Source: Protofrankia sp963555925
GTDB lineage: Bacteria > Actinomycetota > Actinomycetes > Frankiales > Frankiaceae
Length of the DNA stretch: 64,000 bases
Reading direction: 5' to 3'
Assembly: GCA_963555925.1 (NCBI GenBank)
Contig: CAUVXJ010000094.1
Coordinates: 1-64,000, forward strand
Shown: piece after piece, positions 17,105-25,874 of the stretch
How the letters are laid out: each line of letters starts with the position of its first letter
How positions within the stretch are numbered: the first letter of the stretch is position 1
Position numbers and translations under genes: made by a program
Notes under the pieces: generated by a model
The model's database searches: none
Told to the model about the DNA's origin: nothing
Seen by the model: only the letters and a program-made list of their open reading frames with translations

Positions 17105-17892
17105 GATCGTCCTTCCGTCCCGCCCTCGTCCACACTGACCAGGGTGCCGATCTTCTCACCGCGGACGGCTCGCAATATGTTCCCCTCCGTCAGCAGGTCG
17201 AAAACCACGATCGGCAACCGATTGTCCATGCACAGGCTGATGGCCGTAGCGTCCATGACCTTCAGCCCGCGAGCCAGCACCTCGCCGTAGACGAGCGTGT
17301 CGAAACGAACCGCATGGGGGTTCGTCGTGGGGTCTGCGTCGTAGACACCGTCGACCTTGGTCGCTTTGAGAACAGCCTGCGCCTTGATCTCCAGAGCCCG
17401 TTGCGCGGCGGTGGTGTCCGTGGAGAAAAACGGTGCGCCCAAGCCCGCCCCGAAGATGACGACACGGCCCTTCTCCAGGTGTCGGATGGCCCGCAGCGGC
17501 AGGTACGGCTCGGCAACCTGGCCCATGGCGATCGCCGTCTGCACCCGGGTCACCACCCCCTGACGCTCCAGGACATCCTGCAGCGCCAGGCAGTTGATCA
17601 CTGTAGCGAGCATCCCCATGTAGTCGGCCCTGGCACGGTCGACGCCACGTTCGGCAAGCCGCTGGCCGCGGAACATGTTGCCGCCGCCGACCACGACCGC
17701 GATCTCGATGCCGGTCCCGCTCGCTTCCGCGATCTGGCGTGCAATGGTCGCCACCGTGTCAGGGTCGATACCGAGAGGCTCGCCCCCGGCGAACGCCTCA
17801 CCGGACAGCTTCAGCAGCACGCGATGCCAGCGCACATCCGTCAACTCACAACCGGCTGCAGTGCCTGCATCCCTGATGGCGTTCTCGGTCAC
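17101..17892 (-). CDS. pyrH: UMP kinase
   Basis: A 263-residue amino-acid-kinase-fold protein. WHRVLLKLSGEAFAGGEPLG (start of domain), VVVGGGNMFRG, DYMGMLATVINCLALQD and GTGAPFFSTDTTAA-type loop (GLGAPFFSTDTTAAQRALE) identify bacterial UMP kinase. It phosphorylates UMP to UDP. It lies between tsf and frr in the conserved rpsB-tsf-pyrH-frr order. Confidence 0.97.
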   Translation of the reverse strand: MTENAIRDAGTAAGCELTDVRWHRVLLKLSGEAFAGGEPLGIDPDTVATIARQIAEASGTGIEIAVVVGGGNMFRGQRLAERGVDRARADYMGMLATVINCLALQDVLERQGVVTRVQTAIAMGQVAEPYLPLRAIRHLEKGRVVIFGAGLGAPFFSTDTTAAQRALEIKAQAVLKATKVDGVYDADPTTNPHAVRFDTLVYGEVLARGLKVMDATAISLCMDNRLPIVVFDLLTEGNILRAVRGEKIGTLVSVDEGGTEGRS

Positions 17893-18000
17893 GATCGGCC
17901 CCCTCGCCGTCAGCCGCGATCATCGGCCGGTGGACGTGCACTGCCAGCTAGTCTGCCCCACGCCTGTACGCAGGAGAATCTCGGGCGGTACGACGTGCGG

Positions 18001-18615
18001 TCAGGCCTGTTTGACGTTGAATCGGGCGAAACGACCAACCTCGATCTTTTCACCGAGGGCTGACCCGGCCTGTTCGAGCAGCGCCCGAATAGTGATCTTA
18101 CCGTCCCGGACCCATGGCTGCTCAAGCAGGACCACCGACTTCACGTAACCGTTCAGCCGGCCTTCCACAATCTTCGGAAGGGCCAGCTCGGGCTTGCCCT
18201 CCTCGCGAGCGGCGGCCTCGTAGATCTTCTTTTCCTGCTCAAGAACCTCGTTCGGGATCTGCTCCGCGGTCACATAGAGCGGATCGGCCGCCGCGATGTG
18301 TTGCGCGATGTCACGCCCAAGCTGCTTGAACTGGTCGGTCTTGGCAACGAAGTCAGTCTCGCATCTCAGTTCCAGCAGAACACCGATAGTCGGCGGCAAC
18401 TGTGGGTCGGTCTTGTGCAGATAGGAGTCGACCAGACCGTTCGAGGCACTGCGCCCGGCCCGCTTGGCAACCTGCGCCAAACCCTTCTCCCGGAGCCACG
18501 ACCGGGCCTTCTCGAAGTCACCGTCGTTCTCGACGAGCGCTTTCTTGACGTCGCTCATTCCGGCACCGGTCAGTTCCCGGAGCTTGCGAATGTCAGCGGC
18601 TGTGATCTCTGCCAT
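18001..18615 (-). CDS. tsf: Elongation factor Ts, short form
   Basis: A 204-residue protein starting MAEITAADIRKLRELTGAGM, with the TDFV motif in ELRCETDFVAKTDQFKQLG. It is shorter than the approximately 270-280-residue EF-Ts of many bacteria and nearer the short Thermus-type form: the second core subdomain is reduced. It exchanges GDP for GTP on EF-Tu. It is 135 bp downstream of rpsB. Confidence 0.95.
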   Translation of the reverse strand: MAEITAADIRKLRELTGAGMSDVKKALVENDGDFEKARSWLREKGLAQVAKRAGRSASNGLVDSYLHKTDPQLPPTIGVLLELRCETDFVAKTDQFKQLGRDIAQHIAAADPLYVTAEQIPNEVLEQEKKIYEAAAREEGKPELALPKIVEGRLNGYVKSVVLLEQPWVRDGKITIRALLEQAGSALGEKIEVGRFARFNVKQA

Positions 18616-18750
18616 GGTGCTCTTCTCGTTCCGTCCGGCTGCTGGTGTTTGTGGGGACGCTGCTGGGACATGGCGCTGCTGGGACTCACGGGCTGGCGCG
18701 CTCGCGGACCCGACAGCGCCACGATCAGTTGGACACCGGTTTGGATCTTC

Positions 18751-19704
18751 TCAGACCCGGACGGCGGCAGCACCCACCGCGGTGACCGTGTCGGAATCGA
18801 TCTGACCTGCGCCGTTGCGCTCGTGACTGGCATTCTGCTCGGACGTCGCCTCCGCGGCCACCGCCGGCTCGGCCACCGCCGGCTCGGCCACGACCGGCTC
18901 GGCCACGACCGGCTCGGCCACGGCACTCTGGCCACGCAGAAGCTCTTCCTCCCACGCGGTCAGCGGCTCGCCGCCGGCTGCCACCTCGGGCTTGGCGTCC
19001 GTCGACGTCGACCCGCCCGCCCGGGAGCGCAGGCCGGCCGCCACGGCGTCGGCCACCACGCGGGTGAGCAGGGTCGCGCTGCGGATCGCGTCGTCGTTGC
19101 CAGGAATCGGGTAGTCGACCTCGTCCGGGTCACAGTTCGTGTCCAGAATCGCCACCACCGGAATTCCCAGCTTCCGCGCCTCGCCGACCGCGATGTGCTC
19201 TTTCTTCGTGTCGACGATCCAGACCGCGCTGGGCACACGGGCCATGTCGCGGATACCACCGAGGGTGCGCTCAAGCTTGGCCTTCTCGCGAGAAAGAACC
19301 AGCTGTTCCTTCTTCGTCCGGACCTCCGTACCGCCGGTGAGCTCGATTTCCTCAAGCTCCTTCAGCCGCTGGAGGCGCTTGTAAACCGTGGAGAAGTTCG
19401 TGAGCATGCCACCGAGCCAGCGCTCCTTGACATAGGGCATACCGACCCGCTGCGCCTGCTCCTCGATGGCCTCCTGGGCCTGCTTCTTGGTCCCGATGAA
19501 CAGGACCGTACCGCCGTGGGCGACGGTCTCCTTCACGAAGTCGTAAGCACGGTCGATGTAGGACAGGGTCTGCTGCAGGTCGATGATGTAGATGCCATTG
19601 CGCTCGGTGAAGATAAAGCGCTTCATCTTCGGGTTCCAGCGCTTTGTCTGGTGCCCGAAGTGGACACCGCTTTCGAGCAACTGCTTCATGGTGACGACAG
19701 CCAT
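18751..19704 (-). CDS. rpsB: 30S ribosomal protein S2 with repeat-rich C-terminal extension
   Basis: A 317-residue protein whose first 230 residues are typical S2: MKQLLESGVHFGHQTKRWNP, FIFTERNGIYIIDLQQTL and DTNCDPDEVDYPIPGNDDAIR. The C-terminal 70-80 residues are an acidic, Ala/Val/Glu/Pro-rich extension made of VAEPV repeats from a 15-bp tandem repeat. It is the first gene of the rpsB-tsf-pyrH-frr block. Confidence 0.97.
   Translation of the reverse strand: MAVVTMKQLLESGVHFGHQTKRWNPKMKRFIFTERNGIYIIDLQQTLSYIDRAYDFVKETVAHGGTVLFIGTKKQAQEAIEEQAQRVGMPYVKERWLGGMLTNFSTVYKRLQRLKELEEIELTGGTEVRTKKEQLVLSREKAKLERTLGGIRDMARVPSAVWIVDTKKEHIAVGEARKLGIPVVAILDTNCDPDEVDYPIPGNDDAIRSATLLTRVVADAVAAGLRSRAGGSTSTDAKPEVAAGGEPLTAWEEELLRGQSAVAEPVVAEPVVAEPAVAEPAVAAEATSEQNASHERNGAGQIDSDTVTAVGAAAVRV
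18855..18929. repeat. 15-bp tandem repeat x5 in rpsB
   Basis: CGGCCACCGCCGGCT at 18855 and 18870, CGGCCACGACCGGCT at 18885 and 18900, and a degenerate fifth copy at 18915. It codes the VAEP(A/V) repeats of the S2 tail. Confidence 0.92.
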
Positions 19705-20050
19705 GGCTAGTCGCTCCCTTCCGGCGCCGGACGGACCGGCGCACCTCGGTTACAGGCCCCGGCCGGCGACCGGGGCCCCTGACGCCCTGTTGGCCCCTAC
19801 CACCGCGGGAACGGCGGACCGAGGAAGCCTTCCCCGCCATACCAGGAAGGTCGGCAGAGAAAGGGCGCGCGTATTCAGCTCGACGGCACGAGCCGTGTCC
19901 TCGATTCTACGCCCACCCGCACCGCGCTCCTGCGCGGGTTGTCCACAAGGGGATGTCCGCGCGTGACCGCAGGCGCTGCTGCAGGCACCGTGGCAATCGT
20001 GACCGGAGATCCGCACCGGCCCGAGGCCTCGAGTGAACCAAGGAGCCGTC
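19705..20050 (-). promoter_or_regulatory. rpsB leader region and divergent spacer (346 bp)
   Basis: No gene is supported here. On the minus strand a TAGAAT hexamer near 19905-19910 is a plausible -10, about 200 bases before the rpsB start. No convincing -35 is seen at the right distance. GGCCCCGG (19755-19762) and CCGGGGCC (19770-19777) form an 8-bp stem with a 7-base loop about 50 bases before the S2 start. It may be part of an S2 leader structure. The other end supplies the AAGGAG ribosome binding site of the M23 gene. Confidence 0.4.
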
Positions 20051-20608
20051 ATGATCCCGCTGCCCCGGCATCGAGCCCTCATCCTCGTCCTGGCCCTACT
20101 GGTCACCCTGATGGTCAGCCAATGGCCGCGCACGGTGGCCGACTTCCGCACGCTGGCGGCAACCGCTCCGTCGCCGGCACCTGCCCCAGCCCCAGCCCAA
20201 GCACGTTGGCGGGCACCGCTGGACGGCCCACTGATGATCGGTCGCGGCTTCGAGGCACCCGCGACGCCCTACGGACCGGGCCACCGCGGTGTCGACCTGG
20301 TAGGCAGGCCAGCCGCGGACGTGCGCGCCGCCGGTCCGGGAATCATCGCGTTCGCCGGCATGATCGCCGGGCGCGGCGTGATCACGATCAGTCACGGGGC
20401 ACTGCGAACGACCTACGAGCCCGTCATTCCGGTTGTCCCCGCGGGTCGGTCAGTAGGCGCCGGCGAGATCATCGGCCGGCTCGTCGCGGGGCATCCGGGG
20501 TGTCCCGCCGACGCCTGCCTGCACTGGGGCCTGCTCGACGGATCCCGGTACCTCAATCCGCTCAGCCTGCTGCCGCACCGTCATCCCAGGCTGCTGCCAC
20601 TGGCTTGA
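20051..20608 (+). CDS. M23 family metallopeptidase homologue, secreted
   Basis: A 185-residue protein from ATG 20051 (AAGGAG upstream). A hydrophobic signal segment (ALILVLALLVTLMVSQWP) and a Pro/Ala linker precede the LytM-like domain: GHRGVDL (His and Asp zinc ligands), VITISHGALRTTYEPV, and CLHWGLLDG. The canonical H-x-H at the end reads C-L-H, so one His of the pair is Cys. This is a form I associate with other actinobacterial M23-like proteins. It probably acts on peptidoglycan or as a non-canonical envelope factor. Confidence 0.85.
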   Translation: MIPLPRHRALILVLALLVTLMVSQWPRTVADFRTLAATAPSPAPAPAPAQARWRAPLDGPLMIGRGFEAPATPYGPGHRGVDLVGRPAADVRAAGPGIIAFAGMIAGRGVITISHGALRTTYEPVIPVVPAGRSVGAGEIIGRLVAGHPGCPADACLHWGLLDGSRYLNPLSLLPHRHPRLLPLA

Positions 20609-20633
20609 ACCCGTCCCGTCGGACCGCTTGCCG

Positions 20634-21593
20634 TCAAGCCCGGGGGTGCCCCTGTTCATAAGCGGCCCGGAGCCGTTCCGGCGTGACGTGAGTGTAGATC
20701 TGCGTGGTCGCGGGACTTGCGTGCCCCAGCAGCTCCTGCACCGAGCGCAGATCGGCACCGCCTTCCAGCATGTGGGTGGCGGCGGCGTGCCGAAGGCCAT
20801 GGGGGCTCGCAGATCGGGCGCTGCCAACCGCGGCCAGCCGGGCGCTGAGGATGCGACGGACCGTACGCGGGTCCAACCGGCGACCGCGGGCGCCGAGGAA
20901 CAGCGCCCGGCCGCTACCGGGCACCGCGAACACAGGCCGGCCGGCGTCCAGCCAGGCCCGCAATGCGCGCCGTGCGGGCACGCCGAACGGAACCGCGCGC
21001 TCGTGTCCGCCCTTGCCCAGCACCCGCACGAGCCGCCGTTCGTCATCGACGTCGTCGAGGTCGAGACCACAGAACTCACCGACGCGGGTGCCGGTCGCGT
21101 ACAGCAGTTCGACAACCGCGCCGTCCCGTGACCGGAGCGCATCCCGGCGTGGTCCGGCCGGTCCATCCTCGGCCTCCGTTCGCGGGTCCACCGCCAGCAG
21201 TTCCCACGCCTGGACGGCGCTCAGCACGGTCGGCAGCGTCGACGAGCGCCGGGGTCCTACAAGCCGATCGGCGACATCGACGGGCAGCCAGCCCCGCCTC
21301 GCCGCGAACGCGCTGAAGCCGCGGGCGACCGACGCCCGTCGGGCCACGGTCGTGGCGGCGGTGCCGGTAGCGCGCATCGCCGCGAGCCAGCCGCGCAGCA
21401 CACCGAGATCGAGGTCCACCAGTTCGCAGCGCCCTACCCCACGGGCGTACGCGCATAGATTTCGGAGATCGACTGTGTAGGCACGCACCGTCTCCACCGA
21501 CCGGTTCCGCTCGGTGGACAGGTACCTCCGGTAGGCGTCAACCGCGACGTCCCAGGTAACCGCATCCGCGCGAGCACCCGCATCACCACCCAT
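20634..21593 (-). CDS. xerC: Tyrosine recombinase XerC
   Basis: A 319-residue protein with an N-terminal SAM-like core-binding domain (YRRYLSTERNRSVETVRAY) and a complete catalytic set: Arg in ATGTRVGEFCGL, Lys in GKGGHERAVP, His/Arg in SPHGLRHAAATHML, His and Tyr in LGHASPATTQIYTHV. Its position upstream of dprA-comM-yraN-rnhB in the core order fits the chromosome-dimer recombinase rather than a phage integrase. Confidence 0.92.
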   Translation of the reverse strand: MGGDAGARADAVTWDVAVDAYRRYLSTERNRSVETVRAYTVDLRNLCAYARGVGRCELVDLDLGVLRGWLAAMRATGTAATTVARRASVARGFSAFAARRGWLPVDVADRLVGPRRSSTLPTVLSAVQAWELLAVDPRTEAEDGPAGPRRDALRSRDGAVVELLYATGTRVGEFCGLDLDDVDDERRLVRVLGKGGHERAVPFGVPARRALRAWLDAGRPVFAVPGSGRALFLGARGRRLDPRTVRRILSARLAAVGSARSASPHGLRHAAATHMLEGGADLRSVQELLGHASPATTQIYTHVTPERLRAAYEQGHPRA

Positions 21594-21635
21594 ATGCCCG
21601 ACCGTGCCCTGTCACGGCGGCCAGGTCAACAACGA

Positions 21636-22778
21636 TCAGCTCACCGGTGGGCGCGACGCACCGGCCGCCGACGGCGCTCGGCCGAGCGCCGTCAGGCTGT
21701 ACCCGCCAGCTCGATGCTCCACCAGACCCGCCGCGACAAGGGGGCCCATCAGCGCCTGCACGGTTGCCGGTCGCTGACCCACCCGTTCGGCGAGCACCGC
21801 ACCACCCACCGACCCACGCGCCGGCATGACATCGAGCAGCCGCCGCACGAGCTCGGGAAGGCCGTCGCGGACGCCCGGCGGTACGGGCAGGTAGCCGGCG
21901 AGCTCACCGACCGCGCCGATCTCCTCGCAGACCTCGGCCGCATCGGTGACCAGGACGGTCTGTTCACGGTGCGTCCGCAACAGACGGTGGCAGCCCACGC
22001 TCAGTGCGCTGGTGACGGGTCCGGGAACAGCCATGACCACCCGCCCCAACCGCCGGGCGTGCCGGGCGGTGTTCAGAGCACCGCTTCGATGACCCGCCTC
22101 GACCAGAACCGTGCCCCGGGTCAACGCGGCGATGATCCTGTTACGGGTCAGGAAGCGCCCCCGGTAGGGCGGGCTGCCCGGTGGCGCCTCGCTCAGGACC
22201 AGCCCGTTGTCGCGGATACGCGCCAGCAGCTCCGCGTGGGCACGCGGATAGGCGATGTCGACGCCGCCGGCAAGGACCGCAATCGTGGGCCCACCGGCCG
22301 CGAGCGCGCCACGGTGGGCAGCCGCATCGATGCCGAAGGCCGCCCCGGAGACCACCGTCCAGCCCCGGTCCGACAGCCCCGAGGCAAGATCGGAGGTGAC
22401 GGTCGTTCCATAGGCCGTGGCCGCGCGCGACCCCACGACCGCCACGGCCCGCTCGCACAACTGGTTGAGGTCCCCGGCGCCGTGCACCCACAGCGCGAGC
22501 GGTTCGCCCGGTTCGGTGTGCGCATCGGCCCCGGGCACATCGCGAAGTACGCCCAGCGCGGACGGCCACTCCAGGTCACCCGGGCAGAGCAGTCGCCCGC
22601 CGAGTGTGGCCAGCAGGCGAAGGTCGCGCTCCGGGTCGACATCGGGATGGCGCACGCGTAGATCGGCCCAGACCGATGCCGCTCCACGGCGGGCGACCTC
22701 GATACCGATCGCCGGCTTGTCAGACCCGACCGCGCGTGCCAGGGCCACCCGAGCCAGCCGCTCGCTGTCGGCGGTCAC
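21636..22778 (-). CDS. dprA: DNA-processing protein DprA
   Basis: A 380-residue protein with the Rossmann-like DprA core: VAVVGSRAATAYGTTVTSDL, VVSGAAFGIDAAAHRGAL, VLAGGVDIAYPRAHAEL, SEAPPGSPPYRGRFLTRNRI and VLVEAGHRSGALNTARHA. A C-terminal winged-helix region follows. The GTG start overlaps the comM stop by 4 bases (GTGA); a longer ORF upstream only shadows comM. DprA loads RecA on incoming ssDNA. Confidence 0.95.
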   Translation of the reverse strand: MTADSERLARVALARAVGSDKPAIGIEVARRGAASVWADLRVRHPDVDPERDLRLLATLGGRLLCPGDLEWPSALGVLRDVPGADAHTEPGEPLALWVHGAGDLNQLCERAVAVVGSRAATAYGTTVTSDLASGLSDRGWTVVSGAAFGIDAAAHRGALAAGGPTIAVLAGGVDIAYPRAHAELLARIRDNGLVLSEAPPGSPPYRGRFLTRNRIIAALTRGTVLVEAGHRSGALNTARHARRLGRVVMAVPGPVTSALSVGCHRLLRTHREQTVLVTDAAEVCEEIGAVGELAGYLPVPPGVRDGLPELVRRLLDVMPARGSVGGAVLAERVGQRPATVQALMGPLVAAGLVEHRAGGYSLTALGRAPSAAGASRPPVS

Positions 22779-24313
22779 TGGGACCGCCCTGGCAGGCGCA
22801 GGTCCAAAGCCATCCCGAGCTGGGTCGGCCCGGGGCACGCCACGCCTGCGAGGTCGGCGAGGGTCCAGGCGACCCGCAGGACCCGGTCGAGCCCCCGAGC
22901 GGTCAGCTGACCCGATTCGAAGGCAAGATCGGCTGGTCGGGTCACGCCGGCCGGCAGCGGCCACATTCGGCGCAGCGCCGGACCCGGGATCTCGGCGTTG
23001 GTCCGCCACGGCGTCCCGGTCAACCGGCGGGCGGCCGCCTGCCGAGCACCCCGGACGCGCTCGGCCGCCACCACGGAGGTCTCGGCGTACTTGTAGTCCG
23101 CTCGCAGCTCGGCGCGGCTCGGCGCGGCAAGCTCCACCTGCAGATCCACCCGGTCGAGCAGGGGTCCCGACAGCCGGGAGAGATAGCGTCTGCGAACCAG
23201 GCTCGGGCAGTCGCACAGTTTGGCCGCGGCGCCGCCCGCCCGGGCGCATGGGCACGGGTTCGCCGCCAACACCAACAGGAACCGGGCGGGAAACCGGGCG
23301 CTGATCCGGGCCCGGGCAATCTCGATCACCCCGCTTTCCAACGGCTGGCGTAACGCGTCCAACGTGGGGCGGGCGAATTCGGGAGCCTCGTCCAGAAACA
23401 GGACACCCCGGTGTGCCTGGCTGGCCAGCCCCGGCCGCAGCACGGTTGAACCGGCACCGACGAGTGCACCTGGTGTTGCCGAGTGATGCGGGCTGCGAAA
23501 CGGCGGACGGAGCACGAGCGGGCAGTGCGCCGGCAGCAACCCGGCAACCGAGTGCACGGCTGTTACCTCCAGCGCGGCCTCGGCGTCGAGCGCGGGCAGC
23601 AGACCTGGCAACCGCTCTGCCAGCATGGTCTTGCCGCTGCCCGGTGGCCCTTGCATGAACAGGTGGTGGCCGCCGGCAGCCGCCACTTCGACCGCCAGAC
23701 GACCGCGGGACTGGCCCGCCACGTCGGCGAGATCGCCGGCATCCTGCGCGGCGGCCGGCGGCCCATCCAGGATGATTCCGGGCGGTGGAGCCGGCGCGTA
23801 CTCACCACGCAGGAGCCGGACCAGACAGTCGAGATCCCGCACGGGTTCGACGACGACGCCCGGGACCAACGCCGCCTCCGCGCCGTTCGCCTCGGGAACG
23901 ACGACGCGGTCAATGCCCGCATCGAGCGCGGACATCACCGCCGGCAGCACACCGCGGACAGGCCGCAACCGGCCGTCCAGCGCAAGCTCGCCAAGGAGCA
24001 CCCGGCCGCGGAGCGAATCCGGTGGAACCGTGGCCGCAGCGCCGAGAACCGCTGCGGCCATCGCCACGTCGAACCCGCTGCCGGACTTCGGCAGGGTCGC
24101 GGGGAAGAGCCCGACCGTGATCCGCTGGTTGGGCCAGGCCTGACCCGAGTTGACGATCGCGGCGCGGATGCGGTCCTTGGCCTCGTGCAGCGCCGCGTCC
24201 GGCAAACCGACGAGGGTGATGGCGGGCAGCCCGTTGGCGAGATCCGCCTCGACTTCGACGAGGTGCCCGTGCACCCCCACGATGGCGACGCTGAACGCCC
24301 GCGCGAGCGCCAT
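22775..24313 (-). CDS. comM: ComM/YifB family AAA+ ATPase (Mg-chelatase-like)
   Basis: A 512-residue protein with N-terminal Lon-protease-like fold (SVAIVGVHGHLVEVEADLAN), Walker A GPPGSGKTMLAERLPGLLP, Walker B VLFLDEAPEFARP, and Mg-chelatase C-terminal region with the Cys-rich NPCPCARAGGAAAKLCDC loop. ComM is a branch-migration helicase in natural transformation. Start and stop overlap yraN and dprA by a few bases, giving a compact yraN-comM-dprA unit. Confidence 0.95.
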   Translation of the reverse strand: MALARAFSVAIVGVHGHLVEVEADLANGLPAITLVGLPDAALHEAKDRIRAAIVNSGQAWPNQRITVGLFPATLPKSGSGFDVAMAAAVLGAAATVPPDSLRGRVLLGELALDGRLRPVRGVLPAVMSALDAGIDRVVVPEANGAEAALVPGVVVEPVRDLDCLVRLLRGEYAPAPPPGIILDGPPAAAQDAGDLADVAGQSRGRLAVEVAAAGGHHLFMQGPPGSGKTMLAERLPGLLPALDAEAALEVTAVHSVAGLLPAHCPLVLRPPFRSPHHSATPGALVGAGSTVLRPGLASQAHRGVLFLDEAPEFARPTLDALRQPLESGVIEIARARISARFPARFLLVLAANPCPCARAGGAAAKLCDCPSLVRRRYLSRLSGPLLDRVDLQVELAAPSRAELRADYKYAETSVVAAERVRGARQAAARRLTGTPWRTNAEIPGPALRRMWPLPAGVTRPADLAFESGQLTARGLDRVLRVAWTLADLAGVACPGPTQLGMALDLRLPGRSQ

Positions 24314-24669
24314 CAGAACGCCCCGCGCAGGTGTTCCACCCGAATCGGGCGATCCCAGCGGCGATACACCTCGACGACGTCGAACCGCAACGCCACCAGT
24401 TCATGATTATGATCATGAAGCCACTGTGCGGCGACCCGGCGGATCCGCGCGGCCTTGGCTGGGACCACGGCAGCGGCCGGCGTCCCGTAGCGGTCCCCGG
24501 AGCGGGTCTTGACCTCACAGAACACCAGACACGAACCGTCCCGGGCGACGATGTCGACCTCGCCCGCGGCGCACCGCCAGTTGCGGTCGACGATCTCCAT
24601 TCCGCCCTCCAGCAGATGCCGGACGGCGGTGTCCTCCCCGAACCTCCCGAGCGCATCCTTGACCCGCAT
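24313..24669 (-). CDS. yraN: YraN/UPF0102 family endonuclease-like protein
   Basis: A 118-residue protein from ATG 24669. RFGEDTAVRHLLEGGMEIVDRNWR, GEVDIVARDGSCLVFCEVKTR (E/D...E-x-K nuclease core) and AKAARIRRVAAQWL match UPF0102. The restriction-endonuclease-like fold is intact but the cellular role is not settled. An upstream in-frame extension to 24780 is less likely. Confidence 0.92.
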   Translation of the reverse strand: MRVKDALGRFGEDTAVRHLLEGGMEIVDRNWRCAAGEVDIVARDGSCLVFCEVKTRSGDRYGTPAAAVVPAKAARIRRVAAQWLHDHNHELVALRFDVVEVYRRWDRPIRVEHLRGAF

Positions 24670-24810
24670 CGTCCGCTCCCGTCCACGGGCGACGGACGCG
24701 CCCGTGAAGATCAGAGTGGTCGACGGGTCGGCCCTTGGCGATAAAAGATCAGGTTCTGTGGACAACGTGTGTTCATCCACAGGCCCGACCCGAGCCGGAT
24801 GCAGCGGGCG

Positions 24811-25104
24811 TCAGAGCTCCGCTTTGGTCAGCTCCTCGACGTTGATGTCCTTGAACGTGACCACACGGACGTTCTTCACGAACCGCGCAGGCCGGAACAT
24901 GTCCCACACCCACGCATCGCGCAGGGTGAGTTCGAAGAAGACCTCGCCGGCGCTGTTGCGGACATCGATCTGGTAATCGTTCGCCAGATAGAAACGACGA
25001 TCAGTCTCGATCACGTAGGAGAACAGACCGACGACGTCCCGGTACTCGCGATAGAGCTGGAGCTCCATCTCGGTCTCGTACTTTTCGAGGTCCTCGGCGC
25101 TCAT
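24811..25104 (-). CDS. DUF2469 protein (Rv2901c-like)
   Basis: A 97-residue acidic protein starting MSAEDLEKYETEMELQLYRE, with RDVVGLFSYVIETDRRFYLAN and DAWVWDMFRPARFVKNVRV. It is a highly conserved actinobacterial protein of unknown function always near rnhB and lepB. The start overlaps the rnhB stop by 4 bases (ATGA). Confidence 0.92.
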   Translation of the reverse strand: MSAEDLEKYETEMELQLYREYRDVVGLFSYVIETDRRFYLANDYQIDVRNSAGEVFFELTLRDAWVWDMFRPARFVKNVRVVTFKDINVEELTKAEL

Positions 25105-25874
25105 GCGCTCTCCGTCGCGCTGCATAGCCCGGTCGGTGTCACGACGTCCTCCAGCCGCGACAGTCGTTCACGGTGAGCTCCTGCCACATTGACATACGAC
25201 ATCCGATGCTGTTCACACGGCCCGTAAACGGCCAGAGCCGCGGCGTGCGTGGCTGTGACATACCCTTTGTGCTGCGCAAAATCGTACTCGGGAAAGCCGG
25301 AGTGCAGACCGTCCATGATCCGATCCCTGGTCACCTTTGCGACGACGGACGCCGCTGCCACGCAGGCCACCACCTGGTCCCCCTTGAGCACGGCTGTGGA
25401 GCCGACTCCCAACCCCGCCACCGCGAACCCGTCGGTCAGGACATATCCGGGCCGCTGAGCCAACCGGGCCACCGTGCGGCGCATTCCGGCTATGTTCGCC
25501 ACATGTACACCGTGCAGGTCGATCTCGGAAGCGTCGATCACGACGGTCGCCCAGGCCTGGGCGACGCCGAGTATGTCCTCGAACACCTGGTCACGCAGAC
25601 GGGCCGACAGCCGTTTGGAGTCTGCCAGCGCACCGAGCCGTCGTGATCCACCCGCGGGCAGAATGACGGCTGCAACCACGAGCGGACCTGCGCACGCGCC
25701 ACGGCCGGCCTCATCAACCCCGGCAACGGGGCCGAGCCCTCGGCGCACGAGCGCACGCTCGTAGCCCCACAGCCCGCCGTCACGTCGGATCGTCGCGCTG
25801 GCCGGGGTGAACGGCAGCGTACGGTCGGGTCCGACGTCCCCGCCGACGGCGGTCATCGTCGCCGCTGTCGTCAC
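25101..25874 (-). CDS. rnhB: Ribonuclease HII
   Basis: A 257-residue protein with the RNase HII catalytic residues: Asp-Glu in VAGVDEAGRGACAGPLVVAAV, Asp in YVLTDGF, and a later Asp in AKVTRDRIMDGL. The GTG at 25874 is chosen because AAGGAG lies at 25885-25880. The open frame continues to 25970 but has no better start. The first 95 bases overlap the lepB tail, and the ribosome binding site is inside lepB coding sequence. It removes ribonucleotides from DNA and RNA-DNA hybrids. Confidence 0.93.
   Translation of the reverse strand: MTTAATMTAVGGDVGPDRTLPFTPASATIRRDGGLWGYERALVRRGLGPVAGVDEAGRGACAGPLVVAAVILPAGGSRRLGALADSKRLSARLRDQVFEDILGVAQAWATVVIDASEIDLHGVHVANIAGMRRTVARLAQRPGYVLTDGFAVAGLGVGSTAVLKGDQVVACVAAASVVAKVTRDRIMDGLHSGFPEYDFAQHKGYVTATHAAALAVYGPCEQHRMSYVNVAGAHRERLSRLEDVVTPTGLCSATESA

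Noticed and set aside
20634..21593. XerC as integrase of a genomic island
   Set aside because: It sits in the conserved dprA-comM-yraN-rnhB order with all core gene neighbours and lacks attachment-site repeats.
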